Source: Aequoribacter sp003520285 (GTDB lineage Bacteria > Pseudomonadota > Gammaproteobacteria > Pseudomonadales > Halieaceae). Taken from it: a stretch of 11,862 nucleotides of DNA. Below, in pieces: positions 1 to 7,660 of the stretch. Location of the stretch: assembly GCA_963966765.1 (NCBI GenBank), contig CAXAAR010000068.1:1-11862 (forward strand), written 5' to 3'. The translations under genes were made by a program, and so were the position numbers. Every line of letters starts with the position of its first letter. Position 1 is the stretch's first letter. Below the pieces are notes generated by a model that did no database searches, was not told where the DNA came from, and worked only from the letters and a program-made list of their open reading frames with translations.

Positions 1-76
1 CGGGGTACACTCAGAATCCGCAGTTAACTGAGTGGTTTGATGCGGTCACATCACCATTAATAAAAAAGGAATCTCT

Positions 77-454
77 ATGTTCAGTCACATTATGGTCGGC
101 GCTAATGATCTCGCCGAGTCAAAACGTTTCTATGATGCTGTATTAGGTGCCTTAGGCATTGGTCCGGGCACTGTAGACGACAAGGGTCGCTGCTTCTATT
201 TTACCGAGAAAGGTGTCTTCGCGATCTCAGTACCTATTGATGGTAACCCCGCCTGTCATGGTAATGGTTCGACCATCGGGTTTGCTGTCAGTGATCCCGC
301 TCAAGGCGATGCCTGGCACGCGGCCGGAGTTGCCAATGGTGGCATCACCTGTGAAGACCCACCCGGAATTCGTGAAGGCGAGATGGGTAAAATGTACCTC
401 GCTTACCTCCGCGACCCCGCTGGTAACAAGATTTGCGCTTTGAAACGCATGTAA
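77..454 (+). CDS. VOC family (glyoxalase/bleomycin-resistance fold) small protein
   Basis: A 125-residue single-domain member of the vicinal oxygen chelate superfamily. Visible family features are the N-terminal strand SHIMVGANDLAESKRFYDAV, a central FAISVPIDG segment, the STIGFAVSDP strand, the DAWHAAGVANGG helix-turn and the terminal YLRDPAGNKICAL strand. The start ATG is preceded by AAGGA about seven bases upstream, a good ribosome binding site. The length is normal for single-domain VOC proteins, which usually dimerise to build the active site. His4 sits where VOC enzymes place a metal ligand, but the last strand carries Cys where classic glyoxalases have Glu, so a glyoxalase I activity is doubtful. 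The substrate is unknown. A strong hairpin directly follows the stop codon, so it is probably monocistronic. Family membership is secure; function is not. Confidence 0.9.
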   Translation: MFSHIMVGANDLAESKRFYDAVLGALGIGPGTVDDKGRCFYFTEKGVFAISVPIDGNPACHGNGSTIGFAVSDPAQGDAWHAAGVANGGITCEDPPGIREGEMGKMYLAYLRDPAGNKICALKRM

Positions 455-463
455 TTAGAGTCA

Positions 464-492
464 CTCGGTGTTTGCCTGTGGCAAACACCGAG
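464..492 (+). terminator. 13-bp perfect hairpin after the VOC gene
   Basis: The arms CTCGGTGTTTGCC (464-476) and GGCAAACACCGAG (480-492) are exact reverse complements around a 3-base TGT loop, beginning ten bases after the VOC stop codon. No T-run follows, so this is not a textbook intrinsic terminator. It could still end transcription or protect the 3' end of the mRNA. The stem itself is certain; the role is inferred from its position. Confidence 0.55.
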
Positions 493-546
493 CGTAAGAC
501 AGCGCTGTGCATAACCCTTTGTACACCTGAGACAACATAGGTCATA

Positions 547-581
547 CCAAACACCAAACACCAAACACCAAACACCAAACA
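547..581. repeat. Five tandem copies of heptamer CCAAACA
   Basis: Five uninterrupted perfect copies of CCAAACA occupy 35 bases in the spacer between the VOC gene and the tandem cupin gene. A 7-base unit does not preserve reading frame, which fits a non-coding tract. Such perfect short tandem repeats usually vary in copy number by replication slippage. No role can be read from the sequence. Confidence 0.95.
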
Positions 582-649
582 GTGCCCCCTCACAATTCTT
601 AATCAACAACTCACTATCCTTTGGGCTCAGACTCCAACACAGTCCCTAG

Positions 650-678
650 TTGGTGACTCTCGCGCGAATCGCTATACT
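650..678 (+). promoter_or_regulatory. Sigma-70-type promoter placing the start site at the cupin ATG
   Basis: TTGGTG (650-655) and TATACT (673-678) are separated by exactly 17 bases, the preferred spacing for a housekeeping promoter. The expected transcription start, about seven bases after the -10 box, falls on or next to the ATG at 686. No purine-rich ribosome binding site lies in between. This argues against the TTG at 650 as start codon, because it would be inside the -35 box. Confidence 0.55.
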
Positions 679-685
679 CTCGCGC

Positions 686-1342
686 ATGCTTATCAATGCC
701 GAGTTCAACCAACGTGTCGTCATTTCTCCCGATGAATACCAGTGGGTATCGTCTCCAATCGCTGGCGTCGAACGCATGATGTTCGACCGAATCGGTGACG
801 AAGTAGCTCGAGCTACCAGTTTGGTTCGATATCACCCTAATAGTGTGTTCGCGTCGCACACGCACGAGGGTGGGGAGGAAATCTTTGTATTAGAGGGAAC
901 CTTCGGTGATGAACACGGCGCCTACCCTGCGGGCACTTACCTACGCAATCCTATCGGAACCTCGCATACGCCACGGGTGCAAGAGGACGGAGCGATGCTC
1001 TTTGTGAAACTCCACCAGTTCGATCATAACGACTGCCAAACGGTATCGATTGATACCCAACGGTCAAGCTGGCGGCAAGGATTGGTCGACGGCCTTCAGG
1101 TGATGCCCTTGCACGAGTTTCAAGGCGAGCATGTCGCGCTCGTGCGCTGGGCGCCCAACACGATATTCAATGCGCATAAGCATTGGGGTGGTGAGGAAAT
1201 TTTCGTGCTCGAAGGCACTTTTTATGATGAGCATGGGTGCTACCCAAAAGGCACCTGGATCCGCTCGCCTCACCTGAGCCAGCACAGTCCATATACTAAA
1301 GACGATGGCGCACTCATTTATGTCAAAACAGGGCATTTGTAG
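686..1342 (+). CDS. Tandem ChrR-like cupin protein, two metal sites
   Basis: A 218-residue protein made of two homologous cupin halves resembling the C-terminal cupin of the ChrR anti-sigma factor. Each half has a HxH motif, a Glu four residues later and a His thirty residues after that: His58, His60, Glu64, His94 in the first half and His164, His166, Glu170, His200 in the second. The blocks GGEEIFVLEGTF and DEHG recur in both halves, so this is an internal duplication with both metal sites kept. The N-terminal zinc anti-sigma domain of true ChrR is absent and no sigma-factor gene is adjacent, so sigma control is unlikely. A metal-binding or enzymatic cupin role, perhaps under oxidative stress, is possible. 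The ATG at 686 is chosen over the in-frame TTG at 650, which overlaps the putative promoter. The gene converges with the FAD oxidoreductase gene 35 bases away. Confidence 0.88.
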   Translation: MLINAEFNQRVVISPDEYQWVSSPIAGVERMMFDRIGDEVARATSLVRYHPNSVFASHTHEGGEEIFVLEGTFGDEHGAYPAGTYLRNPIGTSHTPRVQEDGAMLFVKLHQFDHNDCQTVSIDTQRSSWRQGLVDGLQVMPLHEFQGEHVALVRWAPNTIFNAHKHWGGEEIFVLEGTFYDEHGCYPKGTWIRSPHLSQHSPYTKDDGALIYVKTGHL

Positions 1343-1344
1343 CC

Positions 1345-1364
1345 AGTGTCTGGCGTCAGACTCT
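1345..1364. terminator. Weak hairpin between convergent genes
   Basis: AGTGTCTG (1345-1352) and CAGACTCT (1357-1364) form a near-perfect stem with one mismatch around a GCGT loop. They lie in the 35-base gap between two convergent stop codons, where a bidirectional terminator is expected. There is no clean T-run on either side, so confidence is low. Confidence 0.3.
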
Positions 1365-1377
1365 GCCGCTTTAATAA

Positions 1378-2967
1378 TTAAGGAGCGGGATCTCTCAGCA
1401 TTTCGCGCGCTGCATTTTTACCCGGCAAGCCAGTCACACCACCCCCGGGATGGGCGCCCGCACCGCAATGATACAGGCCTTTGATGGGACCTCGATAATC
1501 ACCGTAATCCAGCACCGGTCGAGCAGCCCAAAGCTGGTCTAAGGTCATGGCCCCATGGAAAATATCGCCACCGATAAGCCCAAACCTTTCTTCAAGATCA
1601 AGTGGCGATAACACCATCATGCCCAAGATGGCATCCTTAAAGTTTGGCGCATGCGACGTGACGGTATTGATAATCGCCTCGACCGCCTCCTGTTGGCACT
1701 CATGCCAACTCTTACCATCTGGTCTGATAGGCGCAAAATGCTGACAAAATAGTGATGCCACATGCTGTCCACTTGGGGCCAACGAAGAATCGATCACCGA
1801 AGGAATCAAGATCTCGACGATAGGTTTCGAGGCAAAGCCATTCGACTGAGCCTCTAAATAAGCTTGATTCATATACTCTAAGCTCGGCGCCATGATGATG
1901 CCTGATTGATGGTGCTCGGCCGCCTCTCGGCCCGGCAAACAGCTAAAATCTGGCAACTCACTGAGCGCGACATTGATCCTGAAAGTGCCGGATCCGCAGC
2001 GATAGTTTTCAATGTGTCTCAAGAACTGAGGCTCCAGAGCTGCTGGATCAATCATGTCGCGATACAGCATGACTGGATTGACGTTCGACGCGATACGCTT
2101 TGCTCGAATTCGAGTGCCATCGCGCAAGATTACACCACGGGCGATACCCGCCTCGATCAGAACTCGCTCTACTGGCGCATCTGTGCGGATTTCGACGCCA
2201 ATCTCAGTGCAAGCCTGCGCCATTGTTTGAGTAATTGCTCCCATCCCGCCAATCGCATGTCCCCAGGCGCCCTTCTCTCCATCGAGCTCTCCAAATACAT
2301 GGTGTAAGAGGACATAAGCGGAACCCGGCGTGTCGGGGCTGGCGTAATTGCCGACGACAGCATCAAAGCCTAAAGCGGCTTTAATAGGATCGCTTTCAAA
2401 CCATCGATCCAGAAACTGCCGAGCACTTTGGGTAAACAAATAATATAGGTCTTGCTTGACCTCAAAAGGCGCCCTAATCAGGTCTCTCATATCCCAAGCC
2501 GCTCGCAGAAGCCCAACTACCCCGCCAGACAACTTGGGCGGCGTCTGCTGGCTTACCGTTCGCACAATATCGGCCACGGCGTCTAAGCGCTGGTAGTAAA
2601 TAGGCAGAGTGTCAGCATCTTTGATTGAAAACTGACGCAACTGAGACTGCGTCTGTGTCAGCCCGCCACCCACTTTGAGATAACTCGTGTCCGACAGCGG
2701 CAAAAAATTGGCCACTGGGCGTTTAACAAAACGAAGGCCCCGCTCTTTTAAACCCATGTCTTGGATCACAGAAGGATTGAGCAGGCTCACCGTGTAACTG
2801 GCAGTAGAATTACGGAAGCCTGGGTAGAACTCTTCGGTGACAGCAGCACCACCGACGAGCGATCGACGCTCGAGCACCACAACTTTATGGCCTGCTCGAG
2901 CCAGATAGAACGCACAGACCAGACCATTGTGGCCACCACCGATAATAAGGCTATCGAATTCAGACAC
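1378..2967 (-). CDS. PYROXD2-type FAD-dependent oxidoreductase (phytoene-dehydrogenase-like)
   Basis: Predicted 529-residue flavoprotein. From the GTG at 2967 it begins MSEFDSLIIGGGHNGLVCAF, which places the dinucleotide-binding GGGHNG loop at residues 10-15 and the ribose-binding Glu at 33 (VVVLERR). The C-terminus carries the second FAD motif of this family, CGAGAHPGGGVTGLPGKNA. Length and both motifs match bacterial homologues of mammalian PYROXD2 within the amine-oxidase / phytoene-desaturase superfamily; the natural substrate is not established for most members. The frame stays open to another GTG at 3018, but the inner GTG has a strong AAGGA seven bases upstream and gives the usual short N-terminus, so it is preferred. 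There are no carotenoid synthesis genes nearby, so a carotenoid role is not supported. It stands alone on its strand and converges with the tandem cupin gene. Confidence 0.9.
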   Translation of the reverse strand: MSEFDSLIIGGGHNGLVCAFYLARAGHKVVVLERRSLVGGAAVTEEFYPGFRNSTASYTVSLLNPSVIQDMGLKERGLRFVKRPVANFLPLSDTSYLKVGGGLTQTQSQLRQFSIKDADTLPIYYQRLDAVADIVRTVSQQTPPKLSGGVVGLLRAAWDMRDLIRAPFEVKQDLYYLFTQSARQFLDRWFESDPIKAALGFDAVVGNYASPDTPGSAYVLLHHVFGELDGEKGAWGHAIGGMGAITQTMAQACTEIGVEIRTDAPVERVLIEAGIARGVILRDGTRIRAKRIASNVNPVMLYRDMIDPAALEPQFLRHIENYRCGSGTFRINVALSELPDFSCLPGREAAEHHQSGIIMAPSLEYMNQAYLEAQSNGFASKPIVEILIPSVIDSSLAPSGQHVASLFCQHFAPIRPDGKSWHECQQEAVEAIINTVTSHAPNFKDAILGMMVLSPLDLEERFGLIGGDIFHGAMTLDQLWAARPVLDYGDYRGPIKGLYHCGAGAHPGGGVTGLPGKNAAREMLRDPAP

Positions 2968-3222
2968 GTCAGGATCCTTATCAGAAATGAGTACTCTAAC
3001 ATCGCTCGTGAAAACCACCCAGTCTACCCCTAGCAGCGTAGCTTAGCGGCACGCGCATGCCCTTCTTGATCTAGAAAGCCAAGATGCGCATAATTCGCCC
3101 TCGCAACACCTGGCCCAATTAAACGCTCGCGATCGCTATAGCCCGGAGTCGCCAATGAACCTGACAGCGCTCTGATGATATTGGCCGCTGAATACTCGCC
3201 CCTTAAAGCCCTGAGGATACGC

Positions 3223-3579
3223 ATGAATGACTTATTAGGTTATCCCTATCTCACCGCGTTTGTGCTAGCGAGTGGTTTAACAGCATTTGTTTACCACCGT
3301 GTGGGATGGTCATCGATTATCGACTGCTTTCGGATGTTCCTAAAACCCTCGTACTGGACCTCTTATAACATCGTAGAATTGTTCGCATGGGCCACCAAAG
3401 CCGGCGTCATTGTGCCCGGGTTGGTGTTCGGTATCGAGATATGGCAACTGCACATTCTGACGCTGATTACTTCGGTAGCTCTAATATGGGCGTCGATGAA
3501 AAAACTCTTACCAACCTTGGTCGCTTTCAACACGCTCTGGATTTTCTTGTCGATGACGGTGATTGTGAGAAATCTATAA
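3223..3579 (+). CDS. Small four-helix membrane protein, function unknown
   Basis: A 118-residue hydrophobic protein that I do not recognise. Hydrophobic stretches near residues 9-25, 55-72, 75-92 and 95-114 suggest four inner-membrane helices; the segment at 26-54 (containing HRVGWSSIIDCFRMFLKPSYW) is more polar or amphipathic. The ATG at 3223 is chosen because GAGGA lies about six bases upstream. The frame is open to an earlier ATG at 3175, but that would add 16 residues without a clear ribosome binding site. The hydrophobicity pattern supports a real protein rather than a chance frame. The gene is divergent from the FAD oxidoreductase gene and convergent with the iron-transport operon, so neighbours give no functional clue. 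Confidence 0.65.
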   Translation: MNDLLGYPYLTAFVLASGLTAFVYHRVGWSSIIDCFRMFLKPSYWTSYNIVELFAWATKAGVIVPGLVFGIEIWQLHILTLITSVALIWASMKKLLPTLVAFNTLWIFLSMTVIVRNL

Positions 3580-3807
3580 TCCTCCCACCAACGCGACACC
3601 ATCGACCCAGTTATGCTGGACAATCTGTGCATGCGGGTCTCCAGAGCAAGAGACTTGCGTAAGGCATCAGAACTTAGGATCATAGGGAATAATCCCCTAT
3701 CGAGCTCATATGGCGATGTTGCCAGAACACTGGCATAAGTCCGACGCGAAATACCGACTAGCAGCGCTACAACAAAGCCTAGCCGGTTTCTGGGCTCATA
3801 TCTGACT
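3580..3807. other. Gene-free spacer between convergent units
   Basis: This 228-base stretch separates the membrane-protein stop from the fbpC stop. The open frames crossing it run antisense to, or out of frame with, the membrane-protein gene and show no family features. The only structure seen is a 6-bp inverted repeat, TGCCAG-AACA-CTGGCA (3720-3735), without a T-run. It may help end the iron-transport transcript. Confidence 0.5.
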
Positions 3808-4839
3808 CTAGTGCGCAGGAAAAATCACCAGGTGCTCGACATCCAAGGTCACACCAATTTGCTCGCCAATGGCGTGGTTGTGATGCGAGGGCGCGAAGCA
3901 GCCAAGAACGGTACCATTCTCAAGGCGAACCTTGTAAAGATGATGCGCACCTCGAAAATGTTTACCTACCAAGGTGGCTTTATAGTCGGAGTTATCATCA
4001 TGAATCAAATCATCGGGACGCAAAAATAAGTGAACTGGGCTGCCGACCGGGTATGACAGATCTTCGTCGCTCGTCAAAATTCCAAGTGGGCTATCCACGG
4101 AACGGGGCGCCACTACCGTGGCATTCACAATCTCACCGGGGCCAACAAAGTGAGCAACAAAAGGCGTTCTGGGTTCATGGTACAAGTTGTAGGGCGTGTC
4201 GAACTGACAAATAGTGCCCTCATGGATCACCGCAATGCGGTCAGCGAAATCGAAAGCTTCGCGCTGGTCATGCGTCACGAGTAACGAACAAATGCCATCG
4301 CTTTTCAGGATTGTACGTACTTCACTCGCCAACCGAGCCCGCAACTCTGTATCCAAACCTGAAAATGGCTCATCTAAAAGCAATAAACTGGGTTTGGGAG
4401 CCATTGCTCGCGCAAGTGCAACGCGCTGCTGTTGCCCACCTGACAGTTCGTGGGGATAACGGGCGTCTAGCCCCGGCAGACCAATCAACTGCAGCAACTC
4501 AGTCACTCGGTCTAGCCGGCTAGCTTCAGACCAAGTCGACAGCCCGAATCCTATATTTTCAGCAACAGTCAGGTGCGGAAATAATGCGATATCCTGAAAC
4601 ACCATACCCACCCCTCGCGACTCTGGAAGAAGCGACTGACTGGTCGAAGAGAGTAAGCGATTATCGAGCCAAATCTCACCAGCGTGAAGAGGCTGAAAGC
4701 CGACAATGGCTCGCAGCAATGTCGACTTTCCACAACCGCTTGGCCCGAGCAAACAACCAAGCTCCTGAGGCTTCAGTTCCAAGGATAGATTGCCGATCAC
4801 TGACACACGGTCATAGGTCACCGAAATATCACGAATCAT
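3808..4839 (-). CDS. fbpC: Iron(III)-type ABC transporter ATP-binding protein
   Basis: A 343-residue ATPase that would energise import through the adjacent FbpB permease on the cytoplasmic face of the inner membrane. All motifs are intact: Walker A GPSGCGKST at 32-40, Q-loop Gln82, signature LSGGQQQRVALARA from 132, Walker B LLLLDEP ending at Glu157-Pro158, and the switch His190 in THDQREA. Residues from about 235 onward form a C-terminal TOBE-type regulatory region, as in FbpC and other CUT/ferric-type importers. The ATG at 4839 lies 21 bases after the permease stop with little recognisable ribosome binding site, so translational coupling is likely. The iron assignment rests mainly on the fbpA neighbour, because spermidine, sulfate and sugar ATPases look similar. 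Confidence 0.92.
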   Translation of the reverse strand: MIRDISVTYDRVSVIGNLSLELKPQELGCLLGPSGCGKSTLLRAIVGFQPLHAGEIWLDNRLLSSTSQSLLPESRGVGMVFQDIALFPHLTVAENIGFGLSTWSEASRLDRVTELLQLIGLPGLDARYPHELSGGQQQRVALARAMAPKPSLLLLDEPFSGLDTELRARLASEVRTILKSDGICSLLVTHDQREAFDFADRIAVIHEGTICQFDTPYNLYHEPRTPFVAHFVGPGEIVNATVVAPRSVDSPLGILTSDEDLSYPVGSPVHLFLRPDDLIHDDNSDYKATLVGKHFRGAHHLYKVRLENGTVLGCFAPSHHNHAIGEQIGVTLDVEHLVIFPAH

Positions 4840-4860
4840 GAGTGCTGCAGTGTCCAGAGG

Positions 4861-6510
4861 CTACTCCTTACTCACCGAACGATTGAGCCAAATCACAGGT
4901 AACAGGCCGACCAAAATAATTAACAGTGAAGGTGCAGCGGCATCGATAAGGCGCTCTTCACCCGCCAGTTCATACGTTTTTACCGCCAAGGTATCGAAAT
5001 TGAATGGCCGAAGCATCATGGTCGCAGGCAATTCCTTCAAGATATCTACAAAACAAACCAACAGTGCTGTTAATACCGACCCGCGCAGAAGTGGCACATG
5101 GATCGTGCGTAAAACACCGGTTTGCGAGAGCCCCAGCAGTCTCCCACTCTGATCCAAACTGGGTTGGATCCGCGCGAGCCCGCTGACAATATTACCATTA
5201 GCGACCGCAAGAAATCGTACAAGGTAGGCAAATACCAACGCAAACACCGTACCCGATAAGTACAAGCTTGGCTGCACACCGAAGGGTACCAGTTGATCAG
5301 AAATCCAACGGTCAAGTGACGAGAATGGAATCAATACACCAATCGCAATCACCACGCCCGGCAAAGCATATCCAAGCCCGACCAAAATCGTTAAATTGGC
5401 CAGCCATTTTGAAGGATACAAACGGTTGGCATAAGCGACCATCAAGGCCATCAAGACGATGATCACCGACGATCCACCGGCCAAAAGGAAGCTGTTGAGT
5501 GTCAGCTGCCAAAGCGACTGCAGCTCTGCAAAGAACGCAGTCCAATACATGAGCAGTAAAGTTGGAATGAGGAAACCAAAACATACCGGCAACAGACACA
5601 ACAGCTGCATGATGAGCGCTTTAGCGCCCGACACCGTCACACTGGCTTGGTTAAGTTTACGCTGTCGATCTGAGTAATACCTCACCCGATATCTGGACAA
5701 TCGCTCAAATACCACCAATAAGACAACAAATCCCAGCAGTACGGAGCTCAGTTGTGCAGCACCCACAGCATCACCAAACCCATAATAGGTTCTGACGATA
5801 CCGGTCGTGAAAGTCTGAACACCAAAGAATTGAACGGTGCCAAAGTCTGCCAGAGTTTCCATTAACGCCAATAAAACACCAGCGGCGATCGCTGGGCGCG
5901 CCATCGGAATAACCACTTTACGGAATACTGACCAACGACTGTGCCCCAAGGTCGACGCGGCTTCCATCAAGTTTGCAGATTGATCTAAAAAAGCCGCACG
6001 CGCTAATAAGTACACATACGGATACAGCACGAGTGACAGCATCAGTGCAGCACCTGGCAATGACTTCAAGTTGAGAATCGGTGCCATGAGCCACGTGGGC
6101 GCCTGTGCATCTCGCATCCACGTGAGCACTGGTCCGGCATAGTCAAGAACCCCAGTATAGGTGTAGGCAAGAATATAGGCGGGGTATGCAAGAGGTAGGA
6201 GCAATAACCATGAGAATAAATCACGGCAGGGAAAGCGATAGAAGGAAATTATCCACGCCGCTGGGACGCCAATCGCGACCACGCCAATGGCAACGAGCAA
6301 AGATAATAGGAGCGAGTTGAGCGCATAACGAGCCAGCAGTGTATCCACAAGGTGAGACCAGGCGTCGGACTCGCCAAAAAACAAGAACCCAATGACCACG
6401 CCAATAGGCAGCGCCACGCAAAGTGCAGCGATGACTGTCGAAATGAGAAACCCGTTGGGACGTGGTATCCGCCAGAGGCTCTCTGGAAATCGTGACCTGA
6501 CTATTGCCAA
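4861..6510 (-). CDS. fbpB: Iron(III)-type ABC transporter permease, fused two-domain
   Basis: A 549-residue inner-membrane protein with two fused permease halves, the FbpB/SfuB arrangement. Each half has the cytoplasmic EAA-type loop that contacts the ATPase: EAASTLGHSRWSVFRKVVIP at about 183-202, and a diverged copy near 453-475 (SGRLLGLSQTGVLRTIHVPL). About a dozen hydrophobic helices are visible, and the segment KELPATMMLRPFNFDTLAVK (492-511) is typical of ferric-type permeases. The start is a TTG at 6510, which overlaps the last codons of fbpA by ten bases. No better in-frame start exists before the first helix, and this overlap implies coupled translation. Length is normal and nothing appears disrupted. 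Confidence 0.93.
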   Translation of the reverse strand: MAIVRSRFPESLWRIPRPNGFLISTVIAALCVALPIGVVIGFLFFGESDAWSHLVDTLLARYALNSLLLSLLVAIGVVAIGVPAAWIISFYRFPCRDLFSWLLLLPLAYPAYILAYTYTGVLDYAGPVLTWMRDAQAPTWLMAPILNLKSLPGAALMLSLVLYPYVYLLARAAFLDQSANLMEAASTLGHSRWSVFRKVVIPMARPAIAAGVLLALMETLADFGTVQFFGVQTFTTGIVRTYYGFGDAVGAAQLSSVLLGFVVLLVVFERLSRYRVRYYSDRQRKLNQASVTVSGAKALIMQLLCLLPVCFGFLIPTLLLMYWTAFFAELQSLWQLTLNSFLLAGGSSVIIVLMALMVAYANRLYPSKWLANLTILVGLGYALPGVVIAIGVLIPFSSLDRWISDQLVPFGVQPSLYLSGTVFALVFAYLVRFLAVANGNIVSGLARIQPSLDQSGRLLGLSQTGVLRTIHVPLLRGSVLTALLVCFVDILKELPATMMLRPFNFDTLAVKTYELAGEERLIDAAAPSLLIILVGLLPVIWLNRSVSKE

Positions 6511-7514
6511 CCGGCTCGATCCATGACTTTTACCGCTCGCATGTTATTCGTACCCAACACACCCAGGTTCATTGAATCCGCTTTATACGTTCCCAATGCT
6601 CGAATGGTTGGAGATAGCGGAGCGGATTCCACCACAGGATACTCGTGATTGATCTCTGCGTAATAGGCTTGCGCCGCATCAGAGACCATGAACTCAAGTA
6701 ACTGCGTGGCTTCAGCTTGATTTTTCGAGTACTTCACAAAGCCAGCACCGGAAATATTCACATGGCTCCCACGATCGTTCTGGTTGGGCCAAAATACCGC
6801 GACTGATTCCGTCACACTCTGGTCCGCTGGCTTGTTTGAATCCAGCAGTCGGCCGAAGTAATACGTATTAGCAATTGCAATGTCACACTGCCCCGCTGCC
6901 ACCGCACGCAGTTGGTCGGTATCCCCACCGGCCGGTTTGCGCGCGAAATTTGAGACCAGACCGCGCGCCCACTCTTCTGTTGCTGCCTCACCATTGGCTT
7001 CGATCATCGAGGCCACCAAAGACTGGTTATATATGTTGCCGCTGGATCGAATGCAAACACGACCCTTCCACTGAGCATCGGTTAAAGCCTCATAGGTCGA
7101 CAAGCGAGAGGGATCAACTCGATCTTTCGCATAAAAAATGGGCCGCACGCGAACAGTCAAACCAATCCACTGCTTGTCGGGATCAATCCACTGGCTCGGT
7201 ACTCGAGAATAAAGGAGAGTACTGTCAATGGAACGCAAAACGCCAGCCTCTTTTGCACGATGAAGATTACCTGCATCTACAGTTATCAACAGGTCTGCGG
7301 GCGTCGCCGCTCCCTCTGCTTTTATGCGCGTCAGTAGCTCTTCAGCCTTACCCGTAATGAGGTTCACTTCAATACCGGTCGCCTCTTCAAACTGCTCAAG
7401 AAGCGGCGCTATCAGTGCGTCTTGACGCGCCGAATAGACATTCACCTCTGCAGCGAACGAGGGCATGGTGATGGCGCCAAGAAAGCCGGCAACAATCAAT
7501 CGAGTCAAACGCAT
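6501..7514 (-). CDS. fbpA: Periplasmic iron(III)-binding protein of ABC transporter
   Basis: A 337-residue substrate-binding protein, first gene of the fbpABC-like operon. Residues 1-21 or 1-22 form a signal peptide (positive MRLTR, hydrophobic core, PSFA cleavage site), after which the mature protein starts near EVNVYSARQ. The FbpA/FutA family signatures are present: VNVYSARQDALIAPLLEQF, the LLTRIKAEG segment, ADLLITVDAGNL, and the paired tyrosines in NTYYFGRL (Tyr218, Tyr219) that bind ferric iron in characterised homologues. The ATG at 7514 is preceded by a strong AGGAGAG four bases upstream. It delivers iron to FbpB/FbpC and is expected to be iron-regulated, but no Fur-box-like sequence was recognised in the upstream 146 bases. 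A different trivalent metal or chelate cannot be excluded. Confidence 0.93.
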   Translation of the reverse strand: MRLTRLIVAGFLGAITMPSFAAEVNVYSARQDALIAPLLEQFEEATGIEVNLITGKAEELLTRIKAEGAATPADLLITVDAGNLHRAKEAGVLRSIDSTLLYSRVPSQWIDPDKQWIGLTVRVRPIFYAKDRVDPSRLSTYEALTDAQWKGRVCIRSSGNIYNQSLVASMIEANGEAATEEWARGLVSNFARKPAGGDTDQLRAVAAGQCDIAIANTYYFGRLLDSNKPADQSVTESVAVFWPNQNDRGSHVNISGAGFVKYSKNQAEATQLLEFMVSDAAQAYYAEINHEYPVVESAPLSPTIRALGTYKADSMNLGVLGTNNMRAVKVMDRAGWQ

Positions 7515-7583
7515 TACTCTCTCCTTTTGGGTGCCTAAGGATGACCTTTTCGCACCATTAGTACCAGTGCTCTGATGAGGATT

Positions 7584-7598
7584 GCAACTTTATGTTGC
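7584..7598. promoter_or_regulatory. Inverted repeat upstream of fbpA, possible operator
   Basis: GCAAC-TTTAT-GTTGC is a perfect 5-bp inverted repeat 70 bases upstream of the fbpA start. Read toward fbpA, a second symmetrical pair, TTGC-N7-GCAA, partly overlaps it. The placement suits a regulator binding site, but it does not resemble a consensus Fur box and no partner is known. Confidence 0.3.
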
Positions 7599-7660
7599 TT
7601 GTTACGCAAACACAACAGCCGACGTTAATTCAGCGGGTTTGGTAGAGGTGACGCTGACCC

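Noticed and set aside
1..76. Open third frame at the left edge (GYTQNPQLTEWFDAV) as the end of an upstream gene
   Set aside because: It runs without a stop into the VOC gene in another frame and shows no recognisable motif. The available sequence is too short to support a partial gene.
345..609. Minus-strand open frames encoding VFGVWCLVFGVWY-like repeats
   Set aside because: The repeated peptide is only the translation of the CCAAACA tandem heptamers and the frames run antisense through the VOC gene.
1906..2307. 133-codon plus-strand frame inside the FAD oxidoreductase gene
   Set aside because: It is antisense to a well-supported flavoprotein and has no domain features.
1378..2967. Carotenoid biosynthesis role (phytoene desaturase, crtI)
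   Set aside because: The superfamily resemblance is real, but the N- and C-terminal motifs fit PYROXD2-type proteins better and no other crt gene is present.
3030..3224. 64-codon minus-strand open frame upstream of the FAD oxidoreductase gene
   Set aside because: It matches no family I recognise, its start overlaps the start of the divergent membrane-protein gene, and no clear ribosome binding site was seen. Its stop sits 11 bases before the GTG at 3018, but the preferred oxidoreductase start is 2967. Kept only as a weak possibility of a small gene.
3720..3735. TGCCAG-AACA-CTGGCA inverted repeat as the fbp operon terminator
   Set aside because: Only six pairs, 70 bases beyond the stop and no T-run on the transcribed strand, so it is not called as a terminator.
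6875..7357. 160-codon plus-strand frame inside fbpA
   Set aside because: It is antisense to a clear FbpA gene and its composition (rich in Pro, Arg, His, Ser) is typical of a shadow frame.
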